64,000 nt of DNA from positions 15,001 through 79,000 of the forward strand of contig JAIUPT010000027.1 in NCBI GenBank assembly GCA_022315425.1. The letters are read 5' to 3'. Origin of the DNA: Pseudevernia furfuracea. Its lineage: Eukaryota > Ascomycota > Lecanoromycetes > Lecanorales > Parmeliaceae. The notes under the pieces are model-generated. The model saw only the letters and a list, made by a program, of their open reading frames with translations. It was not told the origin of the DNA and did no database searches. This document shows, piece by piece, positions 1 to 10,636 of the stretch; position 1 is the first letter of the stretch, and each line of letters begins with the position of its first letter. Both the position numbers and the translations under genes were made by a program.

Positions 1-49
1 CTCCCTCAATTGCGCCCCGGGGTGATCGACTAGATCGACTCGGAAATCA

Positions 50-111
50 AAGCGCAGACACTATTGTTAGCAACTCAGCTAAAAAAGCTGGCCCCGAGAG
101 TGTCTGCGCTT
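50..111. repeat. Perfect 13-bp inverted repeat with short spacer
   Basis: AAGCGCAGACACT at 50-62 is matched by its exact reverse complement at 99-111, with a 36-bp spacer that contains a small AGCT...AGCT hairpin. It stands at the edge between normal-GC sequence and the AT-rich block that follows. It could be a transposon end or a cruciform; nothing in the sequence decides which. Confidence 0.6.
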
Positions 112-159
112 GACAGCCTCAGACACCCTATTTAGGTACTAATCCTAACACTTTTATAC

Positions 160-720
160 TTAAACTAATATTATTATTATTATATATACTCTAAACTTAT
201 AATTATTAATATTACTTTTTAATTAATAATAAAACTAATTAATACACACGTAGTTATAACTACATATAGTCGAACTATATATAGTTAAACTATATTATAT
301 TAACTAAGTGAAATATTTAAATTAATATTATTAATTCTTTATATATTTTAAATCTATAACAATTAATATTACTTTTTAATTAATAATTAATTAATACTAT
401 ACGTAGTTAGAACTAGTTCTTTATTAATTATAACTTATATAGTCGAATTACATATAGTTGAATTATATTATATTAATTAAATAAGATATTTAAACTAATA
501 TTTTTTAATTCTTTATATATTCTAAACTTATAAATATTTAAATAACTTTTTAATTAATAGTAATTAATACTACACGTAGTTATAACTAGTTTTAACTTAT
601 TATAATTAATTATAACTTATATTATAAGTATTATTAATTAAAACGATAATTAAAATAGTAAGATTAAGAGTATTATTAATTAAAATAATAACTAAAATAA
701 TATTATAAAGATCACGATTA
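160..720. repeat. AT-rich degenerate tandem repeat, about 165 bp period
   Basis: Three imperfect copies follow each other, roughly 162-318, 319-489 and 490-630. Each runs through the same landmarks: an ATTAATATTAC-like stretch, TTTTTAATTAATA, a CGTAGTTATAACTA-like stretch, a TATAGTCGAA or similar, and a TTATATTAA run. GC content is extremely low. The pattern fits a RIP-eroded tandem repeat; no coding potential is seen. Confidence 0.6.
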
Positions 721-744
721 ACTAGAATAGTAATACTAAGATTA

Positions 745-865
745 ATTTATTTTTATTATTATTATTATTATTATTGTTATTATTATTATTACTATTACTA
801 TTACTATTACTATTACTATTATTATTATTATTGTTATTATTACTGTTACTGTTACTGTCACTGCT
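745..865. repeat. ATT/ACT trinucleotide microsatellite
   Basis: A run of ATT triplets shades into ACT triplets and then into the GCTGAG minisatellite that follows. The gradual change suggests that both arrays grew by slippage from one another. The reading on the minus strand gives a poly-Asn/Ser run, which is a by-product of the repeat. Confidence 0.85.
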
Positions 866-1440
866 GAGATCAATGCTGAGATTAGTGCTGAGATTATTGC
901 TGAGAATACTGTCTGTTGAGAACATCGCTGAGAATACTACCTGCTGAGAATACTGCTGAGACCAATACCGCTGAGACCAATACCGCTGAGATCAATGCTG
1001 AGAATACTGCTGAGAACATCGCTGAGAATACTGCTGAGAATACCGCTGAGACCAATGCTGAGACCAATGCTGAGACCATTGCTGAGAATACTGCTGAGAA
1101 TACTGCCTGCTGAGACCACTGCTGAGACCAGCGCTGAGAATACCGCTGAGAATACTACCTGCTGAGACCACCGCTGAGAATACCGCTGAGAATACTGCCT
1201 GCTGAGATCACCGCTGAGAATACCGCTGAGAATACTGCCTGCTGAGACCAGCGCTGAGAATATCGCTGAGACCAATACCGCTGAGACCAATGCTGAGACC
1301 AATGCTGAGACCACCGCTGAGAATACCGCTGAGATCAATACCGCTGAGAATACTGCTGAGAATATCGCTAAGACCAATGCTGAGACCAATGCTGAGACCA
1401 ATGCTGAGACCAATGCTGAGACCACTGCTGAGACCACTGC
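866..1440. repeat. Minisatellite of 12- and 15-bp CTGAGA units
   Basis: About 45 units built on GCTGAGACCAAT, GCTGAGAATACT and the 15-bp variant GCTGAGACCAATACC. All unit lengths are multiples of three, so long reading frames stay open on both strands (Ala-Glu-Thr-Asn type repeats on plus, Val-Ser-Ala-Leu type on minus). No start context, intron or flanking domain supports a protein, so these frames are treated as repeat by-products. Confidence 0.85.
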
Positions 1441-1565
1441 CATTGAGTGTCGCATTGAGTGTCCCATTGAGTGTCGCAATTTTCAACATCACTATTTTAG
1501 TCATTATTCCAGTCTATAATACTCTCAGCATCACTATTCTAGTCAATAATGCTCTCAGCGACGAA
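1440..1565. repeat. Short 12-bp triplet repeat and a 35-40-bp duplication
   Basis: CATTGAGTGTCG occurs three times in tandem with one change (1442-1475). It is followed by two imperfect copies of a CATCACTATTYTAGTC...CTCTCAG block (about 1488-1529 and 1530-1558). These extend the repetitive zone to the 3' side of the minisatellite. Confidence 0.6.
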
Positions 1566-1995
1566 GACTGCATGTAAATCTTTAAGGTTTTGCAGTGCAA
1601 AGTCGTCGAGTTCTAGAGTTAGTCTGCATGCAGTGTTCAATCGGCGGTCTTAAAGTAGATGTTTGAATGCTTAGGTGTAAGAAGTTCTAGATAGAATTCA
1701 GACTCAGCCTTATCGAGGGCTTGACGCTTCGTCGCACGCTTTCCTCACCAAATAATCGTGTCGACCAAAAATATTCTAAAGTCTTTCCAGACTGCATAAA
1801 GAGACGACGATGACTTCGGTTATGTCTTAAAACAGCTCAGCGACGAAGACTGCATGCAAATCTTTATGATGGACGTCGCTGGCGGCCATTGCCAAGGTAG
1901 GCTTTGCACTGCAAAACCTGCCGCTAGCGGTCGATTCGGAAAACGTTGTTCCACCAATGGAAAATTTATCCGGATGGGTTTTGCAGTGCAAAGCC
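1554..1995. repeat. Duplicated 31-bp block and three copies of a TTTGCASTGCAAA palindrome
   Basis: A 31-bp block starting CTCAGCGACGAAGACTGCAT occurs at 1554-1584 and 1836-1866. The near-palindrome GGTTTTGCAGTGCAAAGCC occurs at 1586-1602 (partial) and 1977-1995, and as its reverse complement at 1900-1918. The last two copies form a 19-bp inverted repeat around about 58 bp. This looks like pieces of a small inverted-repeat element; no transposase is present. Confidence 0.55.
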
Positions 1996-2229
1996 CGAGA
2001 ATACTAGAGTCAGAAAAGCAATTCTCATATGCGACAGATACTAGATTATATCATGATTGTCGTAGTATATCTATTGTGTTCGGGTAGTTACTGCAACTGC
2101 TTTGATAAACAGAATAAGGTACAGAAAATCGACTGGTGTTCGCGCCGAGGCCCGCCATCAAGACTAGGGTCATGAGACGTTGTTGAATCAGGTACTCCAC
2201 TCAGCCAAGCACTTGATGTTGACTATCAT

Positions 2230-3625
2230 TTACACAACTTCTCTAAAACCCATCTTATGATCTTCTTTCTTTGCTGCCTCCATCTCCTTACCTCTGAATC
2301 CACGGGGTCTCGAGATATTCTCAACATTGATCAACGTCTTGTGTGATCTATTGTGGCTCAATCGAGCTGAAGTAAAGCCGCGCCGTATGAAGTCGTAAAC
2401 CTTCAATGGGGACGGTGCACGCCTGATTAGTGGGCCTAGAGGTGGAAGACATGCTGCAATAAGCCCAACAGACACCTCAGCGGTCGTCCAGAAGTATGGT
2501 GGTGTGCGGTTACTGCTGGTTTTGCTTCTCGAAGGATGGAAATAAACTGGACTCTGTCAGAGTTCGCCTAAAGGCAGAAGCGCCGACTGATATGTGGGGC
2601 AGCATACCAGCGAACGTCTTTGAGACAAAACCCAGTCGTATAATCCCAAAGATGAGTGATCTGAGCAGTCACGAAGTGAGTATTGATATGACACTAGCAG
2701 TGGAAGCCTAAGCAAATAGTCTGACTCACAATGTGCCCAGCGCAAATATAGCAACCAGCCCGACTTTGTCTCTTCTACTCTTTTGCATCTTACGAATGCA
2801 AGGATATGGCAGCGTGAGTACCGCAATATCGCCTAGCACATCGGTGATAGCAAACCATAGTGCCAGCCACTCTTGTTGCGCACAAGGATGACCGTGATTA
2901 GAATCAGAGCCGCAACTGAACGCCTCCATAAACAAAAAGGTGATACCCCAGATGGTAATAAAGACGATTAAGACATTGTTCGCGATTAGAAAGGATTTGC
3001 GTATGAAGAATATACGGCGGTAGAAGAAGAGTACACTGAGTTTAATACAGCTATACGTGAATTTCTCGACAACGAGGGCGGAGAAATCGATCTTTAATAA
3101 GTCTTGGTTTAGTGAGATGATTCAAATCACCAGGGCTAGAGCTTTGGGTAACTTTTCATTTTAGCATACCTTGGACTCGTGTGCGATGCGCCAGTCAACA
3201 GTAGGCTCGGCGTCTCTTCCAATCTCCCCTATGAGAGCGCCTGCATGGTGCAAAGAACTGTTAGTCTAAAGACTTGCATAATTTACATGCCCTTTGAGAA
3301 GTGATTGATTCAGTTTCATACCAATGATCTGATCAGCACCTTGCGCGACGGTCAGAAGACACGAAAAAGCGATCAGCCAGTCGTCTACCCCTAAATAAGT
3401 AGGTTTAAGGCGAAGGCGCACATAGAACCTCACGCACACGGTCACGAAACCAAGCAGTGGTAGCAGAATGGCCGTGGCGATGAGACTAGTGACTCCGTAC
3501 ATGCTGGTATAACGGGCTTTGTTTTTTGCTTGAACGGACCTTTTCGCGATGGCAAAGAAGTTAAAACACAAAATTTGCAAACTAGAATCAACCCAACCTA
3601 TTTGACTAGAAGCGTTGTCATACAT
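2230..3625 (-). pseudogene. Fung_rhodopsin-family (PTH11-like) membrane protein, decayed
   Basis: Pieces of one seven-transmembrane protein lie in order on the minus strand. The first (3287-3625) has SMYGVTSLIATAILLPLLGF and a GVDDWLIAFSCL segment typical of fungal rhodopsin-like integral membrane proteins. The next (about 2950-3110) carries SVLFFYRRIF, followed by ITDVLGDIAVLTLPYP (2726-2935). The last (2230-2490) carries FWTTAEVSVGLIAACLPPLG, the family's final membrane helix. Plausible introns exist (GTAAAT...CATGCAG at 3286-3245 and GTATGC after 3171), but reading phases do not join across them, and TGA/TAG codons lie between pieces. I therefore call it a pseudogene; a misread intron structure is the alternative. 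The family is predicted to act at the plasma membrane, with PTH11-type receptors as its best-known relatives. Confidence 0.6.
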
Positions 3626-6355
3626 ATGTTGTCATGCAGTCATGCTTTGTCATGCATACGTTCCCGAGATAAGCACATACGAACCCTATCAATCCGAGAG
3701 GCGGCAGAAGTCCGTTTCGTCTGCATAGCCGTGTGACCATTCAACTGTACTCCAATTTGTCACAAAAAACTCTCCTTGACCAGTGCTAATGTTGGAGTAA
3801 GTTGAAATCACCAGAAATGTTCTTCGGGAGGGTTGACGTATTAGTCTAGGTACATGTTGAAAGGTCTTCAAGCGAAGTCAATTGATGAATAGCTTGCGCG
3901 GATTAGGGTCGCGGATCAGGGTCGCGGCCGATCTATTATTACATCCTTATACGCTCGGCCGAATTCTCCTTCATATCGAATTGGGGAGTTGATGTTGCAT
4001 TACTCACGTCGTGTGTGATGGGACATCCCATATATCACCGCCTCAAAAATTGGTTGAGAATATAGCAGCAAGCCGCATAGTCCCAGGCACATGGGCTCTC
4101 AGCTACTCGACAATTCAGGTTGACGGCTAACAAAAATTACTCATCTCGGCCGATTAGAAACGTCAAGCTTAACAAGTGTTTTGGCTGATATTGTGCATCT
4201 GATTCGTAATCGCCGAGTACGGCGCGGCGCACCACCTTTATCTTTCAGCTTGCACGCAAAGTATAACAGATCGGGTCGCTATTTCAGCGTTAAAGCCGAT
4301 TGAGACTCACAGACGTGCCAGATACTCACCAAAACCCTGAACTCCTGTACTCATTAGAATATTGCTATAACCTTTCGGGTTGACGTTGCTTCTCGCTCCT
4401 ATAACGCGACTTGGAGAACGCACTCCGGGGCGTCACTTCTCGCTTCTAAAAGCAGCCACACGGCGCCTCTTTCATCCAAGCTGAGAGATTCCTGGCATTC
4501 TCAATTCAACTGAAGCACTAATCATCTACTACGGCTAGCGAGTGCTCAAGATGGCCCGTGGATCTAAAATGTGCCGCCATTTCGCAGAAGCTTACAAATC
4601 GTTATTACATCATTCGAGGACGCTGCAATGCTAGTCTCTGGCTCAGGCTCTTGGCATATCAGATAGGTAGGTATGCCTTTCGTTGTGGCTTGAACCTCTT
4701 GTAGGAAATTCAAGTCGCCCATCCTCAATCTTATACCTTGGCAATTTTCTCCGGAAATCATTCGCACTTAGCTTAACGCTGGGACTGCTTTCAAAATCCC
4801 GAGCGTCGCCACCAAGTTCACCAACATCAAAAGAAGACTTGTCGGAGTACAAAAACAGCCGTAATAGTTGACTTTCGACTGTGGTCCCTCAGCTACAGCG
4901 TTGAAAACTTTGTTCTCGAGTACGTCAGAACGTTTGAAATGAAGGGGAGCTGAGCATGCAGCAAGGTCTCCAAGGTCCTTATTGCCACCGCTAGCGACAT
5001 TTGTAAGTTAGAAATCTAGACCCTCGATGCCCTTTCTTTTCAATCTCAACACACCTAGTGACTCAACCTTTCTGCGACAAAAATTCCAAAATATGACTCA
5101 AGAGTCTCATCTGCGCGTTTCTCCTCCTCGCAACAGCACAAATTCATGTCTTACCACGCTCGCTTTCAGACTATTGCCAATCAAATGATGATACCATGCT
5201 GTCTAGGGAAATCAAATAACTGGGCACTGCAGTACATATATGACCACCAACTCATGCCCTCTAAAACTCAAAGACATAGGCTTGATCTCTACGATCATAA
5301 GGAGTCGCAGCACATTCAACATCGCTGGCATCTTCCCGCTCCGAGATCATAATATCTCCAGCAGACATGTAGTAGTTAAGAAAGCCTCACATTTGAAAGT
5401 TGCCGCAAGACCGTCACAATTAAGAGGACTGCAACTGTCACCGCTCAGAGAACATGCGCAGCTGGCCTTACGAATATGTCTTCGTTTAGAGTCAACACCC
5501 TTGCAGCGCTCACACGCAGCATCATCATTGCATGCCGCGACTGTATCAGAACTCATATTGTAACCATCACCACGTCTGCCAAATCAATTTCCACATCCTT
5601 TACGCAGCCAATATGCATCTCCGGCTGCGCTACAATTCTCAACGCCGGATTTGAATTCGGCCCGCCACCTTTGATGCTCTCTCCCAGAATTCCCCTAGCC
5701 AGTTTGATCAACGCCTCAGCCCTAATAAACCTATGAGTCGCACACAGGCACCAAAAATTTCGCCACCGACTTGCTCCGCATTGAAAGCCGCACGAACTCG
5801 ACCCTCTTTCGTCCAAACTGAAGTCTCCATTGCATAGGCGAGCAGAGATGTTGTAATTGCGTACGTCAGATCCAATACGTAGATTACAGCCTAAACATCT
5901 GCGTCAACGAAGTGAAGTGCGAATTTGCGTTCCTTGGCAATAGGTGGCCGCTGATTATGACTGAGTTTATCAGTGGGACAAGTCCATTGGATTTGACTGT
6001 TGTGGTCAAGTTGAAAATGCAATGAAGCTAGGCGGGAAACTAGTTTCAACTCAATAATATTGATGAGGTCAGCCTTGTTTGTGAGAGGGCTGCGTTGACT
6101 ACTATGTCCAGTACAGTTGAGCTCAGTCTGCACAATGGAGTTGGAAATTTGAGAGTAGCGATGAGTAGCGCTTTAAGAGCTTCGATATCGACCCTGTCTC
6201 TAATCATGCGGTCTCTCTTTGGGAACCATCGAGAAAAAGTCTGCCCTTCTTATCGAAGGATGCTGAACGATGAATATTAAAAAAGGATAAGGTAAAGGGA
6301 AAGGAACAAGCAAAGTCAAACGTTCCTCAAACGCCGCTTCAGATGAGATACTTTT
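3626..6355. other. Intergenic, no supported gene
   Basis: Reading frames here are short, lack convincing start contexts and match no family I recognise. Composition is near normal rather than AT-rich. Frames at 4564-4871 and 5146-5816 were examined and left out. A decayed gene cannot be excluded. Confidence 0.5.
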
Positions 6356-7560
6356 TCACCTTAGATTAAGTGTTTGTATCAGGAAGCAACGCTCAAGTTC
6401 TGTAATCACAAAGAGCTTCGATTTTATCTCCAATCTGGACTTCAAACATTCCATCACTAACACCGATTGCTCCAGTTCAGGCGTACCTAAATCAATGACC
6501 TTATCCCTATCAAAAAACAGGTATATCTCTGGTAATCCAACGCCTGACAAGAAACGGTCCGCTAATTCTTCTATTCTGATAGGGCTAAGGTCCTAGTCTA
6601 GATGGAAAAGATCTTACCGACTCCTTTTTGTTTCATATGCGCGATGATGGTTTCCAGGGTGCTCATATCTCGCCTTCGGAAGAACAGACACTTCAGGATC
6701 AATAAAGCTCGCGCTTCTTCATCCTTGAACGACTGGGCGATCTGACGAGCAGACATGTACTCCTTCTCTGAAAACAGCCAGGCATGCGTGTCTACACGCT
6801 GAAGGTCCCAAATACGAAAAAGTCCTTTTTGTAGTGATGATGCTTGTATTTGCTACCTAGGTGCAGCTACGGAGTATGTACTGGAGACGCTAGTAAAATG
6901 CACTAGTTTTAGCTAGGAGTCAAACTAGCCCTCTCAGCGCTCAGCCTCTCCGTTCCAACTGACCGATGTTTCGCAGAAGAAAACTCGTCCTACCTCGCTC
7001 GTAGCTTGAGATGGCCGATGATCTCCACAACCCGCGAGCTCTGGTACAAGCGCATCAAAATGCGTGACGATGTCTTGAAACCTCACAGTCCCGCGTACAG
7101 TATCTCCGGGAATCATCTACTTGACAGATTCTTCCCTTCCGGATCATCATGCCAGACTCCCCCTGTTTTCTTCGGCTTGTAGAAGTCGAAAAGATATTCG
7201 GAAGGAAACTTCGTTTTACTCTCGTTGTCGTTGGAAGCAATCAGACTGGTAGACACATACTTCTCGCCGTTGCGAAATTTCGATCTAGCATAGACGAGAG
7301 CCCAAAGAAGAGAGCTGGTGATCGATATCCATTGTGAGGGGTGTGTCTTCATAGGAGGTGAGCTGACACAAGAGACTCGGATTTTTCATAGGAACCCTCA
7401 GTTGAAGGCGGCGCGAAAGCCGAAGCTGAAGAAGCAACCTTGACTGGTCGGGAAATAAACGCGGAATAGGTAGCGCGGAATAGTTCTAAGGATGATATCG
7501 AAGTCTGGGATCCTGGTTAGATAGAGAGGGCTACGAAATGGAAAGTGTACATACCAGGCT
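6356..7560 (-). pseudogene. DUF7587-type fungal protein, decayed
   Basis: Read on the minus strand, an exon after a good intron (GTATGT...CTAACCAG, about 7553-7512) gives IPRYLFRVYFPTSQG and GFRAA. In the same frame it continues through two TGA codons (about 7399 and 7387) to WISITSSLLWALVYARSKF and NGEKYVSTSLI. That combination is the signature of the fungal DUF7587 domain, whose function is unknown. Further exons are suggested downstream: FQDIVTHFDALVPELAG (about 7075-7020), then DLQRVDTHAWLFSEKEYMSA (about 6810-6740). A final exon (6356-6580) follows an intron GTAAGA...CTATCAG and ends with a TAA or TGA-type stop after LIQTLNLR. The two in-frame TGA codons in the conserved domain argue for loss of function. 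Confidence 0.5.
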
Positions 7561-8720
7561 TAGACCGTTTCACGTCACTACATTTGTAAGAGAGGATGAA
7601 GCTCAGATGAGCGTTTTGATCCGGAATTTTTGATCAACAAATAGTGGAATGCTGGAAGATTCTAGCAAGCCATCGAAGCAGTAGTTCCATATTTATAAGG
7701 TCTTAATCTATTGGATTCTCGCTATCTCTAGAAAGACCCTTATCAAATTCTAGGTTGCCAGATATAAAGGCGATCACAATAATTTCAAACTTTCCAGGAT
7801 CGTTTCTTAGGAAACCATGGATCTAGCCAACAAAGACTTGCTCTCTCTAGTCCAGGTCGCAGGTATTCGCAAGGCACAAATAGATAGGGTCTTTAGCGTT
7901 TGAAGGATCCACAAAAGCAAGCTTGGGTGTGAAATGTCTTTGCGCGCGATGACGAAAGACCTTTGAGGCCTGATAAGAGCGGTTTTGACCTCACGTACGT
8001 CATGATATGCAGAAGACATGCCAGTCCCACTTCGGAGGCTTAATCACAACTAGCTCTTAAAAATCTTCCCGGTAGAGAGAGTATCGATGTCAGCATCAAA
8101 AGCCTAGGACACGATAATGGGTCCATGTCTCTACGTCAAGACCTAACGCCTGAAGGATTCGACAGGCAATCCCTCCCGTATCAAGCCCAAACTCTTCTGA
8201 CCTGTGTCAAGTTGAATCTTAATACACGTGAGGGTAATGCTGCGGTCTGAAAGCAGGATTAAGAAGGACACTTGGGCTGTCCAGGACTCAGGATGCCTGC
8301 GTCGATGAGTAGTGCATATTCTTTGTGTTGATGACCCATATTCATTCTATCCAGCCTTGGCATTTTAGCTTTATACAGGGCAGTCATTTCGGATTTAAGG
8401 TCTTGGCATCCTTGCTCAGTTCGGTTAGTACTCCATTCTTTCTTGGCGTTCTCGCCTGGTTCAGTAAGCGTCATGGCAAATTACAGGCCGAGGAGACCGA
8501 GCTTCAACTCCTTGGTCGAGTACATAAGAAGCGGTTTCGGAATAAAACAACCTATTTACATTCAAGCAACCAGCATCACACAATTCAGTCTTTCATCTCT
8601 CATCTCTGCCCATATTTTCTTGAAACAAGCACCATCGAACTGATTACTTTTACTGACAAACCCTATCTTTAACAACAACAATCACACTACCTTCCCGCAC
8701 CACACGCCCACATCGTCGCC
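7561..8720. other. Intergenic, upstream of the NmrA-like gene
   Basis: No supported gene. The last about 130 bases before 8721 are rich in C and A with CACAC/ACCAC runs, which is common in leaders of fungal genes. A 71-codon frame at 8259-8474 on the minus strand was examined but has no family match or intron evidence. Confidence 0.5.
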
Positions 8721-9653
8721 ATGGTCAAGCTCCTTACTGTTTTTGGTGCCACGGGCCAGCAGGGTGGCTCAGTCGTTGACTATGTCATCAACGACCAAGA
8801 ACTATCCAAGCAGTACAAAGTCCGCGGCATTACTCGAGACCTCACCAAACCCGCAGCCCAAGCTCTGCAGCAGAAGGGTGTCGAGGTAGTCAAGGCCGAT
8901 GCAGACGACAAGGACTCTCTCAAGCACGCCATGCAGGGAGCGCACACTGTGTTTGGCGTCACGGCCACCATTTACGACGAGAAGTTGAAGGAGAGGGAAT
9001 TTGCTCAGGGGAAGTCGATGGCGGATGCCGCCGTTGCTGCAGGGGTGCAGTACTTCATCTTCAGCACCCTGTCGAACGCGGGCAAGATTTCGAAGGGTAA
9101 GCTCCAGAAACTCGACCATTTCGACGTGAAAGCAGAGATCGAAGACTACATTCGCACGCAGCCGATGAAGAGTGCCTTTTTCGCCCCAGGAAGTTTCATG
9201 CAGAACTTTGGTCACTTCATGGGACCGCGTCCAGCCGGCGACGGCACTTACTCCATTGCTCACTTTGTCAAGCCCGAGACCCAGCTTCCACTCATCGACA
9301 CCGTTGACGACGCTGGCAAATACGTTGGCGCGATTCTCGCCGAGCCTGAGAAGTACGAGGGCAAGGTTTTCTCTGCGTCCACTAGACTTTATTCGTACAG
9401 CGAGATTGTGAAGATGATGAGTAAAGCATCTGGCAAGACGGTCAATTACAAGCAGCTGCCTCTGGACGTCTGGAGAGGTTTCTTGCCGGCTGAGTCTGCT
9501 GACTATTTGGTGGATATGTTCTTATGGATTCAAGACTATGGCTACTATGGTCCCCAGACTGAGGAACTGGTCGGTTGGACGGCCAAGCAAGCACGTGGTA
9601 AGCTGACTACGTTGGAGGAGTACCTCACCAAGTGTCCTCTTCATTTTCAGTGA
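8721..9653 (+). CDS. NmrA-like NAD(P)-binding protein
   Basis: A 310-residue intronless frame. The N-terminus VKLLTVFGATGQQGGSVVDY holds the GxxGxxG dinucleotide-binding loop of a Rossmann fold (residues 9-16). Further family features are DAAVAAGVQYFIFSTLSNAG near residues 105-124 and FFAPGSFMQNF near 153-163. NmrA/HSCARG-type proteins resemble short-chain dehydrogenases but often act as redox-sensing regulators and lack the Tyr-x3-Lys catalytic pair, which I do not see here. The start is well supported: ATGG preceded by CGTCGCC, and no upstream in-frame alternative. The stop is TGA after the residues CPLHFQ. Codon use and composition are normal and there is no RIP damage, unlike its neighbours. 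It stands alone, with broken genes or non-coding DNA on both sides. The exact substrate or partner cannot be read from sequence. Confidence 0.9.
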   Translation: MVKLLTVFGATGQQGGSVVDYVINDQELSKQYKVRGITRDLTKPAAQALQQKGVEVVKADADDKDSLKHAMQGAHTVFGVTATIYDEKLKEREFAQGKSMADAAVAAGVQYFIFSTLSNAGKISKGKLQKLDHFDVKAEIEDYIRTQPMKSAFFAPGSFMQNFGHFMGPRPAGDGTYSIAHFVKPETQLPLIDTVDDAGKYVGAILAEPEKYEGKVFSASTRLYSYSEIVKMMSKASGKTVNYKQLPLDVWRGFLPAESADYLVDMFLWIQDYGYYGPQTEELVGWTAKQARGKLTTLEEYLTKCPLHFQ

Positions 9654-10636
9654 TAAGAAAAGAGGGTTGAAATGGAGAACTACAGCGGTGGCTTGAGGTG
9701 ACACGGAGGGCCTAGAAGAGGGTGTGACAATCAATAATCTGATTGATCATAGGAGTGAAGCAGCTCCTACCTTTGGGCACACTTTTTTGTTCCATGATCA
9801 GTTTGGATTTTTCAGATACATAGTTGTGTTAACTGCGAATGAAAATTTTCTCACTGATAAATACGGTACGCACTACTCCTATGCAGTTCTTTGTAGTTTA
9901 TTGCAGTTATAAGATTCTAGTCATTGCAGCTATATAGCCATTGTAGTTCATTGCAATTCATTGAAGTTTATTGTAATTATGCAGTCATTGCAGTCATAAG
10001 ATTTTAGTTAACGTGCCTTAGAGCCGCCATCGCGTGCGGATATCGCATGTAGAGGGTTCAGAGTCCATGTTGAAATTGTTTTGCGGAAGTATTTAGTTCG
10101 TATCAGGTTCGATTCCTAATGGTGCTGGTACAATGGTGTTGCGGAGCTTTTTATTTTCTGGAATGTTGGACATGCCTCGTCAAGCACTCTGTATCTACTC
10201 TCATTTAATGTCTCTCCCTCTAAACCTCCTCGCCAGTGAGTGGAAATTGTTGTACCTTTTCACTCAACGACACGATTCTTAGTCAATTCAGATATCCCCC
10301 GAGTTAACCACTGTTTGCAGGCATGAAGACTAGACATAGTCTACAGCGAAGTCTACGATTTTGCGTTATCCCGACCCCATTGACGAAGATGCGAACCGCT
10401 TCAATTTTGCGTTTTAACGCCATGTCGCCTCAACCCAACACAGCCCACCAAAATAAATGCGCATGGCATATTGCCGCAGGACAGCTTTCAGAAATATTAA
10501 TCGCTACAGCTACTCGTATCTCACCTTGAATTGTATTTGTTGACATCTCCATTTCCAGTTTAAATCCTCAGACCTTATCCACGTCTTAAGAGACTCATTC
10601 CGATCAAATTGTACACTCAAACGGGTTTCGCTGGTC
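9654..10636. other. Intergenic with low-complexity ATTGCAGTT array
   Basis: Between about 9878 and 10005 the sequence repeats variants of TTGYAGTTYATTGCAGTTAT, an imperfect 10-20-bp array. A short dispersed repeat with a tRNA-like B box follows at 10100-10150 (separate entry). The segment just before 10637 is the presumed promoter and leader of the secreted-protein gene. No gene is supported. Confidence 0.5.
10100..10150 (+). repeat. Short dispersed repeat with tRNA-like B box, copy 1
   Basis: GGTTCGATTCC, the RNA polymerase III B-box consensus, is followed by TAATGGTGCTGGTACAATGG and TGTTGCGG. The same series recurs at 59318-59368 with few changes. No cloverleaf can be folded around either copy, so this is better read as a SINE-like or tRNA-derived fragment than as a tRNA gene. 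Confidence 0.5.

Noticed and set aside
722..1577. Long low-complexity frames on both strands in the minisatellite
   Set aside because: All repeat units are multiples of three, so open frames are expected by chance; no start context, introns or unique domains.
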